Shown here piece after piece: positions 18,112 to 25,600 of a DNA stretch of 64,000 nucleotides; positions within the stretch are counted from its first letter, which is position 1; each line of letters starts with the position of its first letter. Under the pieces are notes generated by a model. The model did not search any database, was not told the origin of the DNA, and saw only the letters and a program-made list of their open reading frames with translations. The stretch is from MTP4 sp052056915. Its GTDB lineage: Archaea > Halobacteriota > Methanosarcinia > Methanosarcinales > Methanosarcinaceae. The translations under genes and the position numbers were made by a program. The stretch lies in contig NZ_CP195119.1 of the NCBI RefSeq assembly GCF_052056915.1, positions 2,914,001 through 2,978,000 on the forward strand, in the 5' to 3' direction.

Positions 18112-18417
18112 TTACAAAAAAGCAACAAAAATAAAAAAAATAAAAATTAATGTTCTTTTAGTTGAGTTTAAAATTCTTGGTTTTGTTTTTTTCTTCTTTT
18201 TGTCCTGTCCAACTTTTATTTTGTAAAGGCCGGGCTCCTTCGTCGCCCGTGGACAAGAAAGACAAAATACGGTTATTCCGGTTGTACGGGGTCTTAGTCC
18301 AGAATTTAGAGCCAGCCTTTGCCTTTATTCGATTTAATAACATCAACTGAATAACAAAGGACTATCGGTTTTTCTATAAGATTTTGATTTTGAAAATACC
18401 TGAATTCGAAGAACGTT

Positions 18418-18628
18418 TCATTTGGAATGAGGTCTTTGTCGCAAAAATACTCATTAATAATGATATCTTTATTCCTTATGTACTCATTTAGAATGAAATT
18501 TTTATTACCTATATATTCATTTAGATTGAGAACTTTATTAGTTTTACCTTCATTCAGAATGAGGGTATTGTCAATCTAACCCTCATTCTTGATGAGATAC
18601 ATTTTGAAAATCTCTTCGGAATGAAGTA
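18418..18628. repeat. Array of six palindromes TCATT-N3-AATGA on an exact 33-bp period
   Basis: 13-bp near-palindromes start at 18418, 18451, 18484, 18517, 18550 and 18583, each exactly 33 bp from the last: TCATTTGGAATGA, TCATTAATAATGA, TCATTTAGAATGA, TCATTTAGATTGA, TCATTCAGAATGA, TCATTCTTGATGA. A decayed seventh half-site (CGGAATGA) ends near 18624. The 20-bp intervals are AT-rich and loosely similar (TCTTTATT-like). The array ends about 30 bp before the start of the ATPase gene. 33 bp is about three helical turns, so proteins bound to successive copies would sit on one face of the DNA. It looks like an operator or iteron array (inference). Confidence 0.85.
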
Positions 18629-18653
18629 CTAACGCCGGCAGAGGGTGAATTCT

Positions 18654-19931
18654 ATGGACGCAAGGATATTGAGAGAACTTATACGTGAGCAAAAGGTGGA
18701 TTTTGAATCCCCGGGACCTGAAGGACTTGTGGAAAGGCTTGTAGAAAGGGACGTCCTTGAAAAGGTTTCGGGACTTTTAAAACTCCCTCATGTTCTGGTT
18801 ATCTCTGGTATGAGGCGTTCCGGAAAGAGTACTCTTCTAAAGGAGATCCGTAATAATTTTTTTAGGGATGAACAGGTCTACTACCTTAATTTTGAGGATG
18901 AGCGCCTTATAGGTTTCAGCGCAGGGGACTTTAATCTTCTTTATGAGACATTTATCGAACTTTTCGGGAAACACCGGATTTTTTTCTTTGATGAAATCCA
19001 GAATATTGAGGGCTGGGAACACTTTGTCAGAAGGATGTATGATAAAGGCTTCAAGTTTGTTATTACGGGTTCCAATTCCTCCCTGTTAAGCCGGGAGCTC
19101 GGGAGCAAATTGACCGGGCGTTACGTCGGAGTGGAACTTTTTCCCTTTTCATTCGGGGAATTCCTGAAATTCAAAAATATTCCTGTGCCTGAAAAGCCAT
19201 TAACCGAAGAGAGGGGTTTGATAAGGGGTGCTTTCAATGAATACCTGGAAAAAGGAGGCATCCCTGAGTACCTTCGTTTTGAAAATTCCGAACTCCTGAA
19301 GACCCTTTATGACAACATCCTGTACAGGGACATTCTGGTCCGCTACGGGCTCGGTGAAGAAAAGGCTTTCAGGGAACTTGCTCTTTACCTTTTCTCCAAC
19401 TATACTTCCGAGATCAACTACAGTAAACTCCAAAAACTTCTGGGCCTTGGCAGTGCGAACACGGTCAAAAACTACGTTGGCTATCTGGAAAACTCCTACA
19501 TGGTCTTCACGATACCCAGGTATGATTATTCCCTGAAAAAGCAGATATATTCTCCCAAAAAAGTATACGTAATCGATTCGGCTTTCATAAACCTCGTATC
19601 CTTCAAGTTTTCCCGGGACAGGGGAAAATTGCTGGAAAACCTGGTATTTCTGGAACTCAAAAGGAGAAACCGGGAGGTCTATTTTCATAAGGGTAAGCAG
19701 GAATGTGATTTCATTGTTACCGAAAATAAGCAGCCTGTGGAAGCCATCCAGGTAAGCGTTTCTCTGGATGATAACAGGGAACGGGAATACGGTGGACTCC
19801 TTGAAGCTCTGGAAGCTTATGACCTGGATTCCGGTCTGATCCTGACTGAAAATGATGAATTTGAAGAGGTTTCCCGGGGCAAAACTATTGTGGTGAAACC
19901 AATCTGGAAATGGCTTCTGGAATTATTTTAA
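18654..19931 (+). CDS. AAA ATPase with C-terminal DUF4143 nuclease-like domain
   Basis: 425 aa from the ATG at 18654; GAGGGTGA 6 nt upstream is a strong ribosome site (a GTG inside it at 18645 is unlikely to be the start). N-terminal ATPase: Walker A GMRRSGKST (52-60), Walker B RIFFFDEIQ (about 108-116), sensor ITGSNSSLLSRELGSKLTGR. The C-terminal half has the DUF4143 pattern ending in FHKGKQECDFIV, which resembles a PD-(D/E)XK-like core. Such ATPases are abundant and mobile in archaea; their role is unknown. It is directly preceded by the 33-bp palindrome array and followed by a hairpin. Confidence 0.85.
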   Translation: MDARILRELIREQKVDFESPGPEGLVERLVERDVLEKVSGLLKLPHVLVISGMRRSGKSTLLKEIRNNFFRDEQVYYLNFEDERLIGFSAGDFNLLYETFIELFGKHRIFFFDEIQNIEGWEHFVRRMYDKGFKFVITGSNSSLLSRELGSKLTGRYVGVELFPFSFGEFLKFKNIPVPEKPLTEERGLIRGAFNEYLEKGGIPEYLRFENSELLKTLYDNILYRDILVRYGLGEEKAFRELALYLFSNYTSEINYSKLQKLLGLGSANTVKNYVGYLENSYMVFTIPRYDYSLKKQIYSPKKVYVIDSAFINLVSFKFSRDRGKLLENLVFLELKRRNREVYFHKGKQECDFIVTENKQPVEAIQVSVSLDDNREREYGGLLEALEAYDLDSGLILTENDEFEEVSRGKTIVVKPIWKWLLELF

Positions 19932-20041
19932 ACCATGGACCCTAGATAAGCAAAGCTAAAAGAGTTTTGCTTGCGTGTAACCATCGTTTTCCGGTCACAT
20001 GGAAAAATTCAAAAGATTAAAAGTTGAGCTTTTATTTTTTA

Positions 20042-20060
20042 AAGCTGGCCTTTCCAGCTT
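20042..20060. terminator. Hairpin between convergent genes
   Basis: AAGCTGG-CCTTT-CCAGCTT is a 7-bp stem with T-rich flanks on both sides, between the ends of the ATPase gene and the leftward HTH gene. It could end transcripts from both directions. Confidence 0.5.
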
Positions 20061-20065
20061 GATTC

Positions 20066-20404
20066 TTACTTCTTCATCTCAACGTTTTCCAGGTACCCTT
20101 CTCCCCTTGGTGTCGGGAAGTAGTATACCGTCCCTTCCTTTTCTTCCTTTTCGATGTAAAGGGCATCTTCGAGCATGCTGAGGTGGAAATTGGCCATGGA
20201 ACTGTTCAGGTTGAATTCCTCTTTTATTTCTTCATAAGACTTCTTGCCGCTCCCAAGGGTGATCAGGATGTTTCTACGGGTGTTATTCTGGAGAGTCTTT
20301 AACCCGAATTTGTGGTCTTCAGTGGGGTTTCGCGTTAATTTTCCTTCACGCTTCATTCTTTCGAGCCATTCTTCTTTTTTCCTGGCATTTTCTTCCGGAT
20401 CCAT
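20066..20404 (-). CDS. Winged helix-turn-helix regulator (ArsR-like)
   Basis: 112 aa. A basic N-terminal arm (about 1-35) is followed by a winged-HTH: TRRNILITLGSGKKSYEEIKEEFNLNSSMANFHLSMLEDALYI (recognition helix about 64-78), then a wing with EKEGTVYYFPTPRGEGYLENV. There are no obvious metal-binding cysteines, so the inducer cannot be read. It is divergently transcribed from the DUF2148 gene 156 bp away, which is a plausible target. TATA-like AAATATATTAC lies just upstream. Confidence 0.75.
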   Translation of the reverse strand: MDPEENARKKEEWLERMKREGKLTRNPTEDHKFGLKTLQNNTRRNILITLGSGKKSYEEIKEEFNLNSSMANFHLSMLEDALYIEKEEKEGTVYYFPTPRGEGYLENVEMKK

Positions 20405-20560
20405 ATCTGATCAGTAATATATTTGCGAGAACAATTAAATACATTTTTAATTATTCGAACCGTTCAATGGAGTTTCCGGATTTTTCCTTATTTTTTTCCC
20501 TAATTCCCCGGGTTCAATCTGGCTTAATTTATAAATAGCCTGAAGGTTTTTTTACTTTCC

Positions 20561-21109
20561 ATGAAGCTAAATCCCGAACTCGAATCCCTGGATACCCTTG
20601 CAAAAGTCATCCTCACCGCCGCCCGCACTGCCCCGAAAGGCAAGGGCATAGACGACATCGTGACCTGTCTCCTTGACCCTGAAGAAAAGGCCGAACTCGC
20701 AGGCAAGATGGAAGAGCTGAGCAAAATCAAAAGCCTCAAATTCCTGCTCCGGGACGCTCAGAACGTCAGGGACTCGGATTCCATTGTCCTGATTGGCATG
20801 AAGGCCTCGGGTGTGAGCAACCTGGACTGCGGAGCCTGCGGCTTTGCGACCTGCAAAGAGATGCTCGCGCATGAAAAGGTTCAGAAGGAATTTCTCGGGC
20901 CCCAGTGCATGATCAAGTATCTGGACCTCGGGATTGCCGTGGGTTCGGCCGCCGCAAAGGCAAAAGACCTCTGCATCGATAACCGTGTGCTGTATTCGGC
21001 AGGGGCAGCGGCCTGCTACTTCAAGATGATCGATGCTGATGTGGCAATGGGGCTTCCGCTGAGCGTGAAAGGAAAGAACATTTTCTTTGACCGGAAATCC
21101 ACAAGATAA
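20561..21109 (+). CDS. DUF2148 ferredoxin-like iron-sulfur protein
   Basis: 182 aa. The motif LDCGACGFATC (about 88-98), with a further Cys in GPQCM (about 118), is the cysteine pattern of DUF2148/Fe-S (4Fe-4S, ACS/CODH-linker-like) proteins of anaerobes. The N-terminal part (TAARTAPKGKGIDDI) resembles the nitroreductase-like segment of this family. Function is unknown, probably redox. TATA AATTTATAAATAG lies about 25-36 nt upstream of the ATG without a ribosome site, so the transcript is probably leaderless. Divergent HTH gene upstream. Confidence 0.78.
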   Translation: MKLNPELESLDTLAKVILTAARTAPKGKGIDDIVTCLLDPEEKAELAGKMEELSKIKSLKFLLRDAQNVRDSDSIVLIGMKASGVSNLDCGACGFATCKEMLAHEKVQKEFLGPQCMIKYLDLGIAVGSAAAKAKDLCIDNRVLYSAGAAACYFKMIDADVAMGLPLSVKGKNIFFDRKSTR

Positions 21110-21172
21110 GTTCCGGGCTGAATTGCTGTAAAAAGTGTTAAAAATAATGAAAGGAAGTTGAAAGTTATAAAA

Positions 21173-21258
21173 TTTTTTACTCTATCTTTTTTACTCTATC
21201 TTTTTTACTCTATCTTTTTTACTCTATCTTTTTTACTCTATCTTTTTTACTCAGTCTT
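21173..21258. repeat. 14-bp tandem repeat, five to six copies
   Basis: The unit TTTTTTACTCTATC repeats, with ACTCTATC starting at 21179, 21193, 21207, 21221 and 21235, then the variant ACTCAGTC at 21249. It lies between convergent genes, just after the DUF2148 gene. Confidence 0.93.
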
Positions 21259-21263
21259 TTCAC

Positions 21264-21677
21264 TCAAGCTTTTTTAATTTGCCCCGGAGTCTCCTTAGAT
21301 TCTTTATCCTTCACTTCCTTTCCATCAATGGTAACAGTGAACTCTACCGTGTCTCCAGGTTCAAGTTCAATTCCTTCAAGAACTATTGATTCATCGTAAA
21401 TCAATATCAATTCATCATCCAGAATCTCTACACTTGAATATTCTACGTCACTTTTTTTAAGCTCATCATTGACATAGACATTGAGATCAATTTCGTTGGA
21501 GTCTAATGGAGTTACTGAATACTTATTTTTCTTCGTGTCTACAACAATCAGTACATTCTCAAGATTTTCGCCTACTACATATTTGCTCCATGCACTTGCA
21601 GCAGGCAAAAACATACTTGCTAAAACAAGTAAAATTCCGAAGCAAATTGTTATATTTCTTTTAGTTCCCATTTTCAT
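21264..21677 (-). CDS. Small secreted protein
   Basis: 137 aa from the ATG at 21677, which has GGGGA 5 nt upstream; an ATG 7 codons earlier is possible. The signal peptide is ITICFGILLVLASMFLPAASA, with cleavage expected after ASA. The mature domain is about 100 aa, acidic and beta-rich (EGIELEPGDTVEFTVTIDGKEV), and ends in a lysine-rich tail. No anchor is seen. It resembles short Ig-like or CARDB-like exported proteins, but I do not recognise the family. Confidence 0.65.
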   Translation of the reverse strand: MKMGTKRNITICFGILLVLASMFLPAASAWSKYVVGENLENVLIVVDTKKNKYSVTPLDSNEIDLNVYVNDELKKSDVEYSSVEILDDELILIYDESIVLEGIELEPGDTVEFTVTIDGKEVKDKESKETPGQIKKA

Positions 21678-21790
21678 TTTCCCCTGTGTTTTTCCCACTT
21701 GATTTTTTACCGTACTTGATTTTTTACCGTTATTCCGGATTTGAATAATTCTTTCTAATTATATAATTTTTGAAATCATGTTCAGAAATA

Positions 21791-21967
21791 ATGGTCCTGT
21801 TAATGTGCCTCTTGATCGCTTTTTTGATGCAATCTCAACTCCTCACTTTTCCTGTAAATTTATATTTTGCAGCCGGAGATGTCAAAAAAGTGAAAGGTGA
21901 CTTCGGCATCGTTTCCGGTCTTCTTGAAGATGATAAAAAGGCCTGGCATGAGGATAAAATAGAATAG
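21791..21967 (+). CDS. Possible small membrane protein
   Basis: 58 aa from the ATG at 21791: a hydrophobic segment (MVLLMCLLIAFLMQS) followed by a charged tail. A TATA box AATTATATAAT lies at 21756-21766, about 25-30 nt upstream of this ATG with no ribosome site, consistent with a leaderless mRNA. A TTG 7 codons earlier is open too. No family resemblance, so coding status is uncertain. Confidence 0.35.
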   Translation: MVLLMCLLIAFLMQSQLLTFPVNLYFAAGDVKKVKGDFGIVSGLLEDDKKAWHEDKIE

Positions 21968-22559
21968 TTAACAGGGTCGGGAGTTTCATATTTTTTCCTT
22001 TTTTATGCACAAAAAATCAGTGTGTATTAAGCACAATTTCAATCTTAGTTTTATGTTTCCTGATTCTTGATGCACAATGCTTCTGTTGCATGCGATTTTT
22101 TGAATCCCATGGTGGATTCTCTATCTCAAAAATATAAAAAAGGAATTTTTTGGCTCCCACCGGATGAGTATTATATCCGGGAATCTAGCTCTGCTCTCGG
22201 TACGTTGCGGCAAAGAAAGGTTTCTCTACATAAAAACGCTGTATCGGCGGATGAGCCACAAAAAAGGTAAAAAGAAGAAAATTGAAGGTAAAAAGAAGAA
22301 AATTGATGGTGAAAGTTGAAGGTATAAATTTAAGGTAAAAAAGAAAGTTGAAAGTTTCAGGACCTTGTCAGCGTTTTCTGACAGGTATTACTTACTGTCA
22401 TTACCTGAAATCCTTCGGTTCCTCGAAATATTTGTTTTCCGGAAGAAAACCCTGGATTATTAACCTTTTCCTTAGATGAAATGGATCAATTATTCAAGAA
22501 ATAGATGAACTAAAAGGCAGTTTAAAGAGGGACAATATCTGCTTTTCACAAAAAAGAAA
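21968..22559. other. Intergenic with short repeats and a lysA-tail remnant
   Basis: Contains about 2.5 copies of a 21-bp unit (AAGGTAAAAAGAAGAAAATTG, 22264-22312) and a hairpin TGTCAG/CTGACA near 22366-22383. Segments at 22332-22365 and 22403-22429 resemble the lysA 3' end and its downstream sequence. No intact gene. Confidence 0.55.
22403..22429 (-). pseudogene. Remnant resembling the 3' end of lysA
   Basis: CCTGAAATCCTTC followed by CCTCGAAAT matches the lysA C-terminal coding end at 28670-28694 at 23 of 26 positions. The AAGGTAAAAAAGAAA...AAGTTTCAGGA sequence 40-60 bp away on the outer side also recurs, at 28599-28627. The two copies flank the DUF11 gene. Confidence 0.5.
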
Positions 22560-22583
22560 GGGCACAGGCAATGCCTGAACCCT
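22560..22583 (-). terminator. Hairpin terminator of the DUF11 surface-protein gene
   Basis: On the minus strand GGG-TTCAGGC-ATT-GCCTGTG-CCC forms a stem-loop followed by TTTCTTTTTT, just after the stop of the large gene. Confidence 0.6.
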
Positions 22584-22600
22584 GAATTTCTTATCCTGCT

Positions 22601-25600
22601 TCAGTACCTTTCCGGTGCCCAGAAGCAATACCCGTTGTTGTACCAGTCCAGCCACTCGTAGAGCGGTTCACCTTCCTTCCATTCTTTACTGTTTCCTTTT
22701 ACCTTACTGCCTATTGGATTTTCTTCCATCCATGCATCGGCCTCGGTAATGAAATCAATGCCTGCTTCCTCTGCACATTTATCGTATTCGTTGCCTATCA
22801 GCACATTCAGCTTGGCAGCCACAAGAGCAGGGAACATGGTGAAGGTCTTGTCCTTCTTCACCGGATCCATCATGTAATCTATTGCATCATCTCTCGGGTA
22901 AATTATTCCTCCTATCTCGATTTCATCCACAGGCCACGCCTCCGGGTGGTTCTTCCAGTATCCCGGAGTTCCGACTCCCGGTGCATCGATACCAAAATAG
23001 TGGCTCGGATCTGTGTCAGTGGCTGTCATGCCGTCGTAATCGCCTGTTGCAGTTCCGTTGTTTGCGTACTGTCCTACCATTGCAGTACCCGTGGCTGTGC
23101 ATGTAGTGGACTCCCCGATATCAAGGGAGCCAATCGTGCAGATCGTACCCAGTTGGTCGTCAGTTACCACGACATTCTCCAGCTTGACGTCCCCTATGTT
23201 CGTGACCACATAGGTCCATTCGATGGGCGCACCCACCACATATGATGATCCCGGCGGTTCGTCTGAATCTTCGCCGTTGGTGTACTTTTCGATGTCAATT
23301 GCCGGAGTTACTCCGAAATACCTTGCATCATCGTCATTGGATGTGTAATCCGTTCCTTCATACGTTCCTGTCGCATTTGCCGTGTTAATGTGTTCCCCAG
23401 CTTCCGCTGTTATAGGTCCTACGTAACACGATGCCGACTCTCCCGGTGCCAGGTCTCCAATATTGCATGCAGCCACTTCCGTTGGGTAGAGGTCATCTGC
23501 CAGCGTAATTCCTGTCAGTGTTACAGTTCCTGTGTTCGTCACCGTGTAATTGTAATACACGTCACTTCCCACCAGGACATCCCCAAGGTCGTATTCTATC
23601 CATGTCGAATTGTCATCACTGATCTGCTTCTGCAATGTCAATTCTGGAGTTACTCCGAAATACCTTGCATCATCGTCATTGGATGTGTAATCCGTTCCTT
23701 CATACGTCCCTGTCGCATTTGCCGTGTTAATGTGTTGCCCGGCTACAGCTGCTATAGGTCCTATGTAACATGACGCGGACTCTCCCGGTGCCAGGTCTCC
23801 AATATTGCATGCAGCCACTTCCGTTGGGTAGAGGTCATCTGCCAGCGTAATTGCTGTCAGCGTCACCGTTCCTGTGTTCGTCACCGTGTAATTGTAATAC
23901 ACTTCACTTCCGACCAGTACATTCCCAAGGTCGTATCCTACCCATGTCGAATTGTCATCACTGATCTGCTTCTGCAATGTCAATTCTGGAGTTACTCCGA
24001 AATACCTTGCATCATCGTCATTGGATGTGTAATCCGTTCCTTCATACGTCCCTGTAGCATTAGCCGTGTTAATGTGTTCCCCTGCTACAGCTGCTATAGG
24101 TCCTATGTAACATGACGCGGACTCTCCCGGTGCCAGGTCTCCAATATTGCATGCAGCCACTTCCGTTGGGTATAGGTCATCTGCCAGCGTAATTCCTGTC
24201 AGCGTCACCGTTCCTGTGTTCGTCACCGTGTAATTGTAATACACCTCACTTCCGACCAGTACATTCCCAAGGTCGTATCCTACCCATGTCGAGTTGTCAT
24301 CACTGATCTGCTTCTGCAACGTCAATTCTGGGGTTATCCCGAAATACCTTGCATCATCGTCATTGGATGTGTAATCCGTTCCTTCATACGTCCCTGTCGC
24401 ATTTGCCGTGTTAATGTGTTCCCCAGCTTCCGCTGTTATAGGTCCTACGTAACACGATGCCGACTCTCCCGGTGCCAGGTCTCCAATATTGCATGCAGCC
24501 ACTTCCGTTGGGTAGAGGTCATCTGCCAGCGTAATTGCTGTCAGTGTTACAGTTCCTGTGTTCGTCACCGTGTAATTGTAATACACGTCACTTCCCACCA
24601 GGACATCCCCAAGGTCGTATTCTATCCATGTCGAATTGTCATCACTGATCTGCTTCTGCAATGTCAATTCTGGAGTTACTCCGAAATACCTTGCATCATC
24701 GTCATTGGATGTGTAATCCGTTCCTTCATACGTCCCTGTCGCATTTGCCGTGTTAATGTGTTGCCCGGCTACAGCTGCTATAGGTCCTACGTAACATGAC
24801 GCGGACTCTCCCGGTGCCAGGTCTCCAATATTGCATGCAGCCACTTCCGTTGGGTATAGGTCATCTGCCAGCGTAATTCCTGTCAGCGTCACCGTTCCTG
24901 TGTTCGTCACCGTGTAATTGTAATACACCTCACTTCCGACCAGTACATTCCCAAGGTCGTATCCTACCCATGTCGAGTTGTCATCACTGATCTGCTTCTG
25001 CAACGTCAATTCTGGGGTTATCCCGAAATACCTTGCATCATCGTCATTGGATGTGTAATCCGTTCCTTCATACGTCCCTGTCGCATTTGCCGTGTTAATG
25101 TGTTGCCCGGCTACAGCTGCTATAGGTCCTACGTAACATGACGCGGACTCTCCCGGTGCCAGGTCTCCAATATTGCATGCAGCCACTTCCGTTGGGTATA
25201 GGTCATCTGCCAGCGTAATTCCTGTCAGCGTCACCGTTCCTGTGTTCGTCACCGTGTAATTGTAATACACCTCACTTCCGACCAGTACATTCCCAAGGTC
25301 GTATCCTACCCATGTCGAGTTGTCATCACTGATCTGCTTCTGCAACGTCAATTCTGGGGTTATCCCGAAATACCTTGCATCATCGTCATTGGATGTGTAA
25401 TCCGTTCCTTCATACGTCCCTGTCGCATTTGCCGTGTTAATGTGTTCCCCTGCTTCCGCTGTTATTGGTCCTACGTAACATGACGCTGACTCTCCCGGTG
25501 CCAGGTCTGCAATGTTGCATGCCGCTACTTCCGTTGGGTACAGGTCGTCTGCCAGTGTAATTCCTGTCAGCGTCACCGTTCCTGTATTCGTCACCGTGTA

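Larger units (their letters stand above)
17819..18417. other. Intergenic; no convincing gene
   Basis: Holds the primer-like segment (17862-17902), the second copy of the palindromic repeat (18086-18111) and AT-rich sequence. Short ORFs around 18160-18350 exist on both strands but lack ribosome sites and family resemblance. Confidence 0.5.

Noticed and set aside
18418..18628. CRISPR array
   Set aside because: The conserved core is only about 13 bp with intervals of 20 bp that resemble one another; no leader or cas genes. An operator/iteron array fits better.
22067..22270. 67-codon ORF near the DUF11 gene
   Set aside because: No ribosome site, odd composition and it runs into a tandem repeat.
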